DNA of 50,650 bases, from NCBI GenBank assembly GCA_028682915.1, contig JAJRAN010000076.1:1-50650 (forward strand), given 5' to 3'. This DNA is from Methanomassiliicoccales archaeon (GTDB taxonomy: Archaea > Thermoplasmatota > Thermoplasmata > Methanomassiliicoccales > UBA472). The translations under genes and the position numbers were made by a program. How positions within the stretch are numbered: the first letter of the stretch is position 1; the number at the start of each line of letters is the position of its first letter. The notes under the pieces were generated by a model, which searched no databases, had not been told where the DNA came from, and saw nothing but the letters and a program-made list of their open reading frames with translations. This document shows, one piece after another, positions 16,329 to 24,415 of this stretch.

Positions 16329-17363
16329 TTACTTCAAGCGAGCGTCCAGGAAGTTGGTGAAGTCCACCGTCTCGACGCCGCCGGCGCGGGATATGTTCAT
16401 TACGCAGAAGGGGCAGGGGGCGACGATAAGATCGGCCTTGGCGCGCTTGGCCGACTCCACCTTGGCCTTGGCCAAGGCCAATGCCACGTCCGGATGGCCC
16501 GCGACCACGCCTCCGCCACCGCCGCAGCAGCGGTCGGCATCCTCCATCTCCACCAGCCTCACCCCGGGCAACCGCTGAAGTATCTCGGCGGCGTAATCGA
16601 TGACATGCTGGCCGACGGTACGGGCGAGGTGGCAGGGTTGGTGCAATGCCACCTTGACCTTCCTGTGCGACGGGAGGGCGGGCAGCTTGCGCACGCCCAC
16701 CACCTCGTACAGGAGCTCGATGGTGTGGAGAGGCTCCAACCCATAGTCCTGGATGAAATGCGTCGTGCATCCGGGGCAGGATGTGACCAGGCGCTCGAAG
16801 CCGTCGAAGAACCTGAGGTTCTCCTCCCGCACCAGGCGGAGGCGCTCGGAGTCCCCCACCTTCTCCAAGGGGGCGCCGCAGCATGACCACCGCTCGGGCA
16901 CGCGGAAGGCCGCCTTGCCCTTGGTCAGGAGGGAGGCTGTGCTCTGGTAGATGATCGGAAGGCGGTTCTCGGCGATGCATCCAGGGAAGTAGAGGAGCTT
17001 GGCGTCCGATGGCTTGGCCTCGGGCCTCCTTGCCGCCGGTTCGATGGACCGCCGGTGCTGGTCGATGTTGGCGAGGATGCGGGCGTGCCCCCCCAACGCC
17101 TTGTCCTTGGCGAAGATGGAGCGGCGCAAGGCCATGATCTGCCCAGTCAGGGGAAGGCGCGCGGGGCACACGTCCCCGCAGCGGAAGCAGGCTGTGCATT
17201 TGTACAGGTTGTCGCGCAGCGCCTCGGCGTCCTCGGGGAAGCGGGAGGAGTCCACGGCCAGACCTCTGGGCCCAGAGAAGGAGCGCAGGCCTTCGATGGT
17301 CACGACCGGACAGGCCTTCTGGCAGCTGTCGCACTTGATGCAACGGTTGGCGAAGGGCGCCAT
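16329..17363 (-). CDS. glpC: Anaerobic glycerol-3-phosphate dehydrogenase subunit C (GlpC/HdrD-like)
   Basis: The 344-residue protein has two N-terminal 4Fe-4S motifs (CIKCDSCQKACP and CTACFRCGDVCP) and two CCG cysteine-rich domains (RWSCCGAPLEK and RCCGGGGG). That is the layout shared by GlpC and HdrD-type subunits. The start follows directly on the glpB stop (no gap), and with glpA and glpB on the same strand the GlpABC assignment is preferred: it would pass electrons from glycerol-3-phosphate to a membrane quinone or another Fe-S carrier. Confidence 0.88.
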   Translation of the reverse strand: MAPFANRCIKCDSCQKACPVVTIEGLRSFSGPRGLAVDSSRFPEDAEALRDNLYKCTACFRCGDVCPARLPLTGQIMALRRSIFAKDKALGGHARILANIDQHRRSIEPAARRPEAKPSDAKLLYFPGCIAENRLPIIYQSTASLLTKGKAAFRVPERWSCCGAPLEKVGDSERLRLVREENLRFFDGFERLVTSCPGCTTHFIQDYGLEPLHTIELLYEVVGVRKLPALPSHRKVKVALHQPCHLARTVGQHVIDYAAEILQRLPGVRLVEMEDADRCCGGGGGVVAGHPDVALALAKAKVESAKRAKADLIVAPCPFCVMNISRAGGVETVDFTNFLDARLK

Positions 17364-18641
17364 TCAGCTCCCCTCCTTGGCGTACTCGGCGGCGATCCAG
17401 GCCGTGAGGAGCTCCCCTCCCAGCCCCACGCCGGTGGGGAACGAGAAGCTGGCTAGGGTGGAGCCGGCTCCGAAGGCGTTCTCGAACGGCCTCCCCTCCT
17501 TGGTCATGAGCCTCATCTCGTGGGTGACCAGGTAGCCGGCCTCCACCACCTGCCGCATCGCCGCGTCATATCTGGTCTGGCCTGGAAGGGGTTCGGTCTT
17601 CCCGAACCACCCTACCTTGAAGGTGGAGAAGGGGTCGACCACCTCCCTCCCGGCCAGGGCGAGCCCTCCTCCGACCAGGTCCCCGGTGGCCAGAATCAGG
17701 GAGTTGAAGCTAACCGCCTGCCTCCGGGTCGGGGTCTCGATGAGCGCGGAGACGGCGCGCTCCCGCTTGACCTCCAGGCGGGTGACGAGATGGTTCTTCA
17801 TCAGGTGGCAGCCGTGGCCCACGGCGGACCGCTCCATCGCGTCCTGGAGGCGAAGGCCGGGCAGGGACATCGGGGTCACGAGCTCGAAGACGTTCTTCTC
17901 GCTCTCGGAGCAGAGCTCGGACATGCCCTTATGAACAGACTGGAGGCCGAAGAGCGGTGGGATGGCCACGCTGTCCTCCTCGAGATCGGATATCGTCTTG
18001 ATGAGCTCCTGGGTCCCACCGTTCTTGAAGCGCGCGGCGGCCTCGGTGGCGGTCATGCCCCCATGGCCCATACAATCGAGCTTGCGCCAATAGGGCCGGA
18101 CCCTCACCCCATCCACATGGCCGGCGCACATGGCCGCGACCAGCCTGGGATCTAGGTCCCGGTGACCCTCGATCCCCAGCAGGGCCAGTGATCCCTCCCT
18201 CAGCCGATCCAACCGGCCCGAGGCGGTGAAGGAAGGGGCGATGGAGCAGGAATACATGGTCCCGGCGTTGGTCAGCATGTCGAAGAAGTGGAAGGCGTCG
18301 TCGGTCATCTCCAGGCCTTGATCGGACAGGGAGCGCTGGAAGAAGGAACTCACCTGCAGCAGCACCTCCTCCAAGGCTAGCGAGCCCCTCTCCATTATGT
18401 CGTTGAAGGGATGCACGGAACGGGCCAGAGCCTCTAGGTCGATGGCACCCCTCTCCTGCCTGAGGATGTCCTTGCGGATGTACGATATGCACCCGGTGGA
18501 CATGGAGGTGGCCGTGGCCCCCTTCCCGACCACCAGGACGTTGTTGTTCTGGCTGGCCAAGGCCGAGGCGGCCATCAGGCCTGAGGCCCCGTGGCCGATC
18601 ACCAGGGCATCCACCTTGATCGGGGGGAGCTCCCTCAGCAT
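17364..18641 (-). CDS. glpB: Anaerobic glycerol-3-phosphate dehydrogenase subunit B
   Basis: This 425-residue flavoprotein starts with a dinucleotide-binding fold (VDALVIGHGASGLMAASALA) and ends with a GGELLTAWIAAEYA block typical of FAD oxidoreductases. I set the start at the ATG at 18641: the Rossmann motif follows directly and the codon overlaps the glpA stop by seven bases. A longer in-frame extension upstream lies inside glpA and is not protein-like. In E. coli GlpB is the FMN or FAD subunit linking the GlpA dehydrogenase to GlpC. Confidence 0.87.
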   Translation of the reverse strand: MLRELPPIKVDALVIGHGASGLMAASALASQNNNVLVVGKGATATSMSTGCISYIRKDILRQERGAIDLEALARSVHPFNDIMERGSLALEEVLLQVSSFFQRSLSDQGLEMTDDAFHFFDMLTNAGTMYSCSIAPSFTASGRLDRLREGSLALLGIEGHRDLDPRLVAAMCAGHVDGVRVRPYWRKLDCMGHGGMTATEAAARFKNGGTQELIKTISDLEEDSVAIPPLFGLQSVHKGMSELCSESEKNVFELVTPMSLPGLRLQDAMERSAVGHGCHLMKNHLVTRLEVKRERAVSALIETPTRRQAVSFNSLILATGDLVGGGLALAGREVVDPFSTFKVGWFGKTEPLPGQTRYDAAMRQVVEAGYLVTHEMRLMTKEGRPFENAFGAGSTLASFSFPTGVGLGGELLTAWIAAEYAKEGS

Positions 18642-20212
18642 CCTCCCTCCCTGATGCTGAGATGGTAGGTGCCGGTGAGAAGGTACCTCTTGAGCACCTC
18701 TTGGCGGAGCTGGTCGCCCTCGAGAACGGGGGAAAGCCCCTTCCATCGCTCGGAGAGGAACTCCTCCAGCATGCGCTTGGGATCCTGCTCCGTCCGCGAT
18801 GCCAGCGATGAAAGGGCCTGTAGGGCGCACATCCCTGACTGGCAGTAGCCCATCCCCGCCCTGGTCCTCCTGGTCAGGTCGCTTAGGGTCCTGACGTCAG
18901 GATGGGCAGCGAAGTGCTCGAGCTCTCCTAGGAGCACCTGCTCGCAGGAGCAGACGACCTCGGTCCCGCGGGAGCGCTGGGCGCAAGCGGCCAATACCTT
19001 CTCCCTGCCTGGGCCGTACTTGCGCCATATGCGCCGCGAATACATCTGCAACGAACCTTCTAGGTGGGGCTCCCCCTCATCCTCGCACAGTGGGGCCTGC
19101 GCCGTCCGGCCGGACCGCGTGGAGCCCAAGGTGAGGCAGGCGAGGTCTGCGGTTTTCTCCGCCATCAGCCGATAGGTGGTGAGCTTGCCCCCCAGGATGC
19201 TCACCAGGTTGTCAACGCCTTGTCTCGAATGCTCCACGACCTGGTAACCCCGGCTGGCGTCCCGGCCGGTCGCCGCGGGGGAGAGAGCTCGAATGCCAGC
19301 GTAGGCGCGGACAGCCCTTCCCTTGGCCAACGAGGGGCAGATCCTGGTCGCTTGCTGGCTCAGCTCCTGAACGTCTTCCTTCGTGGCGCATGCGGGTCCG
19401 GGGCGGCTCATGGGCGCGGAGGTGGTCCCGATGATGGTGGAGGAATGGTTGGGCACCACGATGTCCCCGTTGGTCGGGGAGCGAAGGCGGTTCACCAACC
19501 CTCGGGTGTGGCGACCGTCGATCACCACCATGGTGCCCTTGTCGACCTGGACCTCAAGCTTGACGCGCGCCATGGCGGCCAGCTCCCCCGCCCAGGCTCC
19601 AGCGGCGTTGACCACCACCTCGGGCTTGACCTTATCCGCCTCCCCGGTCACCGCGTCACGGAAGATCACCTCGTCGATGGAGCCCCTGCCCACCTTGAAC
19701 GACTGGATGGATTTGTAGTTGAGGACCTTGGCGCCAGCGTCCCGGGCGGACTCCATGTTACCCAGGACGAGCGCGAACGGGTCCAGAGAGGCGTCGTTCA
19801 CCGAGAAGGCAGAGCGTATCTCCGGGCTCAGCTCCGGCTCTATGCCCCGCGCCTCCTGCACCGTCAAGGGGGAGTAGACCACCCCGGTGGACTTGCATGC
19901 CCGCTCGAACCTATCAGGGTAGGTTGGATCATCCTCAGGAAGCGAGACGAATACGCCGCCGCAGTCCTCGATGCAATAGGGCGCGATGCGACGAAGGACC
20001 CGGGATTCGGAGGCGCAGTCGGCGGCGGAACCGGGGTCCTTAACCGCGTACCTCGCCCCGCTGTGGAGCATGCCGTGGTTGCCACCGGAAGCCCCGTTGC
20101 AGAAATCGCCCCGTTCCAGGAGGAGGACCTCGACCCCTCTCAGAGCCAGGTCCCGGGCGACGCCCGCCCCGGTAGCGCCTCCCCCGATGACGAGAGCCTC
20201 AACTCGTGCCAA
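18635..20212 (-). CDS. glpA: Anaerobic glycerol-3-phosphate dehydrogenase subunit A
   Basis: This 525-residue FAD enzyme oxidises glycerol-3-phosphate to dihydroxyacetone phosphate. It shows the FAD site VIGGGATGAGVARDLALRG, a DAO-family core (SGARYAV, GKLTTYRLMAEKTAD) and a C-terminal BFD-like 2Fe-2S domain with CSCEQV and GMGYCQSGMC. Length is normal. It starts with TTG (20210-20212) and has only a weak ribosome site. With glpB and glpC it forms a tight three-gene operon. The enzyme could serve glycerol or lipid-backbone breakdown; archaeal ether lipids use glycerol-1-phosphate, so this route is probably catabolic or for imported G3P. Confidence 0.93.
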   Translation of the reverse strand: MARVEALVIGGGATGAGVARDLALRGVEVLLLERGDFCNGASGGNHGMLHSGARYAVKDPGSAADCASESRVLRRIAPYCIEDCGGVFVSLPEDDPTYPDRFERACKSTGVVYSPLTVQEARGIEPELSPEIRSAFSVNDASLDPFALVLGNMESARDAGAKVLNYKSIQSFKVGRGSIDEVIFRDAVTGEADKVKPEVVVNAAGAWAGELAAMARVKLEVQVDKGTMVVIDGRHTRGLVNRLRSPTNGDIVVPNHSSTIIGTTSAPMSRPGPACATKEDVQELSQQATRICPSLAKGRAVRAYAGIRALSPAATGRDASRGYQVVEHSRQGVDNLVSILGGKLTTYRLMAEKTADLACLTLGSTRSGRTAQAPLCEDEGEPHLEGSLQMYSRRIWRKYGPGREKVLAACAQRSRGTEVVCSCEQVLLGELEHFAAHPDVRTLSDLTRRTRAGMGYCQSGMCALQALSSLASRTEQDPKRMLEEFLSERWKGLSPVLEGDQLRQEVLKRYLLTGTYHLSIREGGC

Positions 20213-20318
20213 TTACCAGATTCTCCTCTGAATGCTCAGTGTTAACCTTGACCTCACCCCGGCCTAATGAGCCTATCGCATGGGCAGAGGGTCGGGACGG
20301 AGGATGGAGAGAAATGAG

Positions 20319-20393
20319 TAGCGGGGGGTCGATTTGAACGACCGGTCTCCGGGTTATGAGCCCGACGGGATGTCCTGGCTACCCCACCCCGCT
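20319..20393 (-). tRNA. Initiator tRNA-Met (CAU)
   Basis: The 75-base cloverleaf folds with a 7-bp acceptor whose first pair is A1-U72, a D-stem GGGT after U8-G9, anticodon loop CTCATAA, and T-loop TTCAAAT between GGTCG and CGACC. The anticodon stem ends in three G-C pairs (GGG/CCC). A1-U72 plus three G-C pairs marks an archaeal initiator rather than an elongator. The discriminator is A73; CCA is not encoded. No intron is seen. Confidence 0.93.
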
Positions 20394-20449
20394 GTGGAGA
20401 ACTCCTAACTCACATGCCCATTATAAACCTTTGGGGCCGCCCAAGGGCC

Positions 20450-20791
20450 TCAGAAGAACTTCCTCAGGCGGAGGACGTCATCGATCGACCCCTTGACCTT
20501 CACCTTCTTCAGCGCCCATGCCTTCATTATCTTCATCTCGCCGTTGAAGAGCTTGGTGACCGTGTCCGGGTCGGAGATGATGGTTATATCCGGATCGGGT
20601 ATGGTCCCCTCATAGAGCCTTTCCACCTTGGAGCATTCCAGGAGGAAGTAGTATCGCTCGCACCCCAGGTCGAGCTGTACCTTCTTCTTGATGCACTCCA
20701 GCTCCTTGTGGAGCGCGGGATCCTTGGCCACCCGGGCGTTGAAGCGGTCGATGGTGTCCTGTAGGATCGGTCGGCAAACCTGCTCGGGCAA
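20450..20791 (-). CDS. SCP2 sterol-carrier-like domain protein
   Basis: This 113-residue single-domain protein resembles the SCP2 fold: a central antiparallel-sheet segment (KKVQLDLGCERYYFLLE), the PDITIISDPDTVTKLFNGEM block that is typical of the family, and a C-terminal helix with KVKVKGSIDDVLRLRKFF. SCP2 domains bind lipids or acyl-CoA; the ligand here is unknown. It starts four bases after the RNase HII stop and is probably co-transcribed with it. Confidence 0.82.
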   Translation of the reverse strand: MPEQVCRPILQDTIDRFNARVAKDPALHKELECIKKKVQLDLGCERYYFLLECSKVERLYEGTIPDPDITIISDPDTVTKLFNGEMKIMKAWALKKVKVKGSIDDVLRLRKFF

Positions 20792-20795
20792 CTTC

Positions 20796-21440
20796 TCACT
20801 CCCAGTCCGTCAGCTTGGAGGTCTTGGACACGGAGAGCTTCCTCTTGGCCGTCTCCCAAGTCCTGCGGGTGTGGGGCGGTACATCCCCCTTTTCCTTTAT
20901 CCACTTTTCCAGAAACGCCAAGCTTATTTCGTCATGAGCGTAGCCGCTGCCTATGGGCTGGCCCAGCTCCTCCTCGATCTCCCTCACCCGGCGGTCGCGA
21001 ACTGTCTTGGCGATTATGGAGGCGGCCGACACCACGGGGTATCTCTCGTCCGCCTTGTGCTCGCAGAACATCTTTGGATGGTAGCTAAGATGGCCTCGTA
21101 TCCTCCTGGAGAACCTCCGGGCGTCCACGTCGCAGGCGTCGGCGTAAACCACATCGGCCATCAGGGAGGATATCAGGGAGGCGAAGGCTTTGACCTCGAT
21201 GTCGTTGAGAGAGTCGATGGCCATCATCTCATCCAGCTGCGCGGCCTCGATTATCTCCACCTCCACCCGCGCCCGCTTGCGTATCTCAAGCGCCAGCTCC
21301 TCGCGCCGGCGGGGGGAGAGCTGCTTGGAGTCCTTGACCCTGAGCGAGCGGAGGACGGCGTCGTCGTCCACCATCACGGCCGCCACCACCAGGGGCCCGA
21401 TCACCGGGCCGCGGCCAGCCTCGTCCACCCCGCAGATCAT
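20796..21440 (-). CDS. rnhB: Ribonuclease HII
   Basis: This 214-residue enzyme removes RNA from RNA-DNA hybrids, including single ribonucleotides. The N-terminus has the signature GVDEAGRGPVIGPLVVAA with the catalytic Asp-Glu pair (D5, E6). The core also has VVYADACDVD and the block VVSAASIIAKTVRD; family length is as expected. It is followed by the SCP2 gene and is divergent from the DUF362 gene. Confidence 0.95.
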   Translation of the reverse strand: MICGVDEAGRGPVIGPLVVAAVMVDDDAVLRSLRVKDSKQLSPRRREELALEIRKRARVEVEIIEAAQLDEMMAIDSLNDIEVKAFASLISSLMADVVYADACDVDARRFSRRIRGHLSYHPKMFCEHKADERYPVVSAASIIAKTVRDRRVREIEEELGQPIGSGYAHDEISLAFLEKWIKEKGDVPPHTRRTWETAKRKLSVSKTSKLTDWE

Positions 21441-21537
21441 CAGTGCACCATATCCTGGAGGTTGTATTCTGAGTTATCGCAGCTGAAGCAAGCCGGGGGG
21501 CAGCTCGCAAGGTTGATTTGGCCGGAGCGCCTAGTCC

Positions 21538-22650
21538 ATGGCCGTGTCCGAGGTTTACTTCTCAGACCTGAGGGCGGACCGAGAGTCCATGAACATGCCC
21601 AACAAGATAGCCAAGCTTTTCAAGGCCGCAAAGCTGGGCGAGGCATTCAACAAGGGAGAGCTGGTGGCCATCAAGACCCACTTCGGCGAGCCTGGAAGCC
21701 ACACCTTCCTCAGGCCGCAGTACGCGGCCAAGGTCGTCGAGCTGGTGGGCAAGAAAGGAGGCAAGCCCTTCCTTACGGACTCGAACACGCTCTACATCGG
21801 GGGCAGGACGAACGCGGTCGACCACCTGACCACGGCCGCCAGGCATGGTTACGTCTTCCCTGTGGTCAACGCCCCGGTGGTGATCGCGGACGGCCTCACG
21901 GGCAGGGACCATGCGGAGATCAGGGTCGATCTGCGCCACTGCAAGACGGTGAAGGTAGGCAGCGCGGCGGTGCACGCGGACGCGATCATCTGCGTCTCGC
22001 ACGTGAAGGGGCACATCATGACTGGCTTCGGGGGAGCCATGAAGAACCTAGGGATGGGGTTCGGGTCGAGGGCGGGCAAGCTGGAGATGCACACCGACTT
22101 CACGCCGAAGGTCAAGGAGGACGCTTGCAAGGGCTGCGGTTTGTGTATCAGGCACTGCCCGGCCAAGGCCATAGCGCTAAGAAGCGAGAAGGCGCGCATC
22201 GACCCGAGGAAATGCATCGGCTGCGGAGAATGCTTCATCACCTGCTACAATCAGGCGATCGACCCCGGAGAGTGGAGCGGCAACCAGCTGGGACAGGAGA
22301 AGATCGTGGAGTACTGCTTCGGGATAATGAAGGGGAAGAAGAACAAGATGGGGTTCATATCCTTCATCATGGACTTCACCCCCTTGTGCGACTGTCCCTC
22401 CTGGAGCGACCGTCCAGTGATTCCGGACGTCGGCATTCTCGCTTCCCGGGACATCGTTTCGATAGACCAGGCCGCGGCCGACCTGGTCAACGCCCAGGCA
22501 GGCATCGAGGGCACCAAGCTGGACGTGGAATTCCTTGCACCGGGCAAGGACAAGATCCAGGGCTTGAACAAGGTGGATTGGCAGCCACAGCTGAGGTATG
22601 CCGAGGAGCTCGGGCTCGGTTCCAGGAAATACCAGCTCATCAAGGTCTGA
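21538..22650 (+). CDS. DUF362 protein with two 4Fe-4S clusters
   Basis: This 370-residue protein has the DUF362 domain (about residues 1-180, with KTHFGEPGSHTFLRPQY and CVSHVKGHIMTGFGGAMKN). A bacterial-ferredoxin-type insert follows, with CKGCGLCIRHCP and CIGCGECFITC motifs at about 199-237. The C-terminal part (CDCPSWSDRPVIPDVGI, SIDQAAADLV) is also typical. It is common in anaerobic archaea and bacteria; its redox role is unknown. It is monocistronic, divergent from rnhB. Confidence 0.9.
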   Translation: MAVSEVYFSDLRADRESMNMPNKIAKLFKAAKLGEAFNKGELVAIKTHFGEPGSHTFLRPQYAAKVVELVGKKGGKPFLTDSNTLYIGGRTNAVDHLTTAARHGYVFPVVNAPVVIADGLTGRDHAEIRVDLRHCKTVKVGSAAVHADAIICVSHVKGHIMTGFGGAMKNLGMGFGSRAGKLEMHTDFTPKVKEDACKGCGLCIRHCPAKAIALRSEKARIDPRKCIGCGECFITCYNQAIDPGEWSGNQLGQEKIVEYCFGIMKGKKNKMGFISFIMDFTPLCDCPSWSDRPVIPDVGILASRDIVSIDQAAADLVNAQAGIEGTKLDVEFLAPGKDKIQGLNKVDWQPQLRYAEELGLGSRKYQLIKV

Positions 22651-22770
22651 AACACTTACTCTCGATAGCGAGTTCTACCAAAAAAATGGTCATTGGATTA
22701 GAGTTTAAGAACCTCTGACAAATCCGGTCCCGGTGATTGCATCTCGGTCTCTGACGTTCAGAATCATCGC

Positions 22771-23661
22771 TTGTTGAACGGCTTCAAGCTCACCCGGGTA
22801 GGCGTGACTGGAGTGCGCAAGCAGGTCACGGTGAGGAGGGCAGGGGTGGCTGGCTGCCTCAACTGCAACATTGATGTCTTCGTGGACCTCCCCTCAACCC
22901 AACGCGGCTCCCACCTCTCTCGGAACCTGGAGGTAATCGAGGAGGTGCTGGAGTCAAGCGCTTGCGCCCCGGTGTCTGGATTGGAGGTCCTAGCCTCGGA
23001 CATGTGCCGAGGGCTGCTGGAGAAGCATGGATACGCCTCCTATGCGGAGGTGAACGTGCACGCGGATTATTTCCTTGACCGCCATAACCCCAGCGGTCGC
23101 ACCACCAGGGAATACTTCGAGCTGACCGCCAAGGCCAATGGCACCCGTGGGAATGGCCTGAAGAAGATGATCGGAGCGACCGCCATTGGCATGACCGCGT
23201 GCCCGTGCGCGATGGAGACGGTCAGGGAGCAGGTGAAGGGCAATGTCACCATCGACGGCGAGCTGCCGACCATCTCTCACAACCAAAGGAACGTCTCGAC
23301 CCTAATGGTGGAAGTGCCGGAGATGTACGATGTGGAGGCGAACGACCTGATCGAGATCCTGGAAGCGTCCTTCTCCTCACCGACCTACGAGATCCTCAAA
23401 CGCACCGACGAGGCGGCCGTGGTGATAAAAGCACATTCCAACCCCAAGTTCGTCGAGGATGTGGTGCGGGATATCCTCACCAAGGTCCTGGAGAGGTACG
23501 CATCCTTGCCGGACGACGTGATCGTCACCGCTCGCAGCGAGAGCGAGGAGTCCATCCACAAGCACAACGCTTTCGCGGAGAGGGTGACGACACTTGGCGA
23601 GCTGAGGGACAGGTCCTCACAGGAAGGCGTCGATCTGGGACCGAGGGGTGGCTGCTCCTGA
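22771..23661 (+). CDS. mptA: GTP cyclohydrolase IV, MptA
   Basis: This FolE2/MptA-type enzyme opens GTP for the methanopterin or folate-type pterin pathway. It has LTRVGVTGV at the start, the metal and active-site block IGMTACPCAMETV near residue 145, and SHNQRN at about 170. The annotated start is TTG at 22771, the only canonical in-frame start after a stop at 22699-22701. Homology seems to continue upstream: codons from 22741 read xSVSDVQ, like the MxxxDVQ start of other MptA proteins, preceded by GGTGAT. The true start may therefore be the ATC at 22741 or reflect a sequence error. Confidence 0.9.
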   Translation: MLNGFKLTRVGVTGVRKQVTVRRAGVAGCLNCNIDVFVDLPSTQRGSHLSRNLEVIEEVLESSACAPVSGLEVLASDMCRGLLEKHGYASYAEVNVHADYFLDRHNPSGRTTREYFELTAKANGTRGNGLKKMIGATAIGMTACPCAMETVREQVKGNVTIDGELPTISHNQRNVSTLMVEVPEMYDVEANDLIEILEASFSSPTYEILKRTDEAAVVIKAHSNPKFVEDVVRDILTKVLERYASLPDDVIVTARSESEESIHKHNAFAERVTTLGELRDRSSQEGVDLGPRGGCS

Positions 23662-24329
23662 TCAAGGCGCTCGCCTGCGACATCGACGGCACCATCACCG
23701 ACGGGAGCAGACACATCCAGCCGAAGGCCATAGAGGTCCTGAGGAAGGTGCAGGCGAACGGTTATCACGTCATGCTGGCCACGGGCAACGTCCTTCCGGT
23801 GGCCTTCGGCCTTTCCGCCTTCCTCGGAATCAAGGGCCCGGTCATCGCCGAGAACGGAGGGCTGGTGTATTACAAGGAGAAGGTCTACAAGCTCCAGAGC
23901 ATCGATACCCCGCTGCAAGCCTGGGCCTACCTTAAGGAAAGGATGCCCGAGGCGGAGCGGTTGTTCACCGACCATTGGCGGGAGACGGAGGTGGGCCTGA
24001 AGCGATCTACGGACCTGGACAAGGTCCAGAAGATCCTGTTCGACTGGCCAGTGGAGATCGAGGTCACCGGCTTCGCCATCCACATCATGGAGCCGGGCCA
24101 TAGCAAGTTTAAGGGAGTGGTGAAGGGCTGCGAGCTCCTCGGCATCGACCCCCTGCAGGTCCTGGCCATCGGCGACTCGGACAATGACGTGCGCATGTTG
24201 AGGGGGGTGGGTCAGAGCGTGGCTGTGGGGAACGCTTCCTTGCTGGCCAAGCAGGCGGCCACCTTCGTCGCCGAGTCCAGCCACGTGGATGGAGTAATAG
24301 ATGGCCTCCTACATTTCGGGCTCTTATGA
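23658..24329 (+). CDS. Phosphoglycolate phosphatase (archaeal HAD, TA0175-type)
   Basis: This HAD phosphatase has motif I ACDIDGTITD, a cap region with TGNVLPVAFGLSAFLGIKGPVIAENGG in two blocks, and motif IV IGDSDNDVRML. It matches archaeal phosphoglycolate phosphatases in length (223 residues). No ATG, GTG or TTG lies in frame near the expected start. CTG at 23658 gives xIKALACDIDG, aligned with the MIRLAAIDVDG start of the Thermoplasma enzyme. It overlaps the mptA stop as CTGA and has GAGGGGTGG seven bases upstream. A CTG start is therefore proposed. Confidence 0.88.
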   Translation: MIKALACDIDGTITDGSRHIQPKAIEVLRKVQANGYHVMLATGNVLPVAFGLSAFLGIKGPVIAENGGLVYYKEKVYKLQSIDTPLQAWAYLKERMPEAERLFTDHWRETEVGLKRSTDLDKVQKILFDWPVEIEVTGFAIHIMEPGHSKFKGVVKGCELLGIDPLQVLAIGDSDNDVRMLRGVGQSVAVGNASLLAKQAATFVAESSHVDGVIDGLLHFGLL

Positions 24330-24415
24330 AGCGATAGCCGAGCTTGATTCGATGCCAATAAGATGCATCTCGACAACCGTTAATACGGGGGACCGACCTT
24401 TCTGGATATCCTAGG

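Noticed and set aside
16329-17363. Heterodisulfide reductase subunit HdrD as evidence of methanogenesis
   Set aside because: The CCG and ferredoxin layout is shared, but the gene is the last of a glpABC operon, which explains it better.
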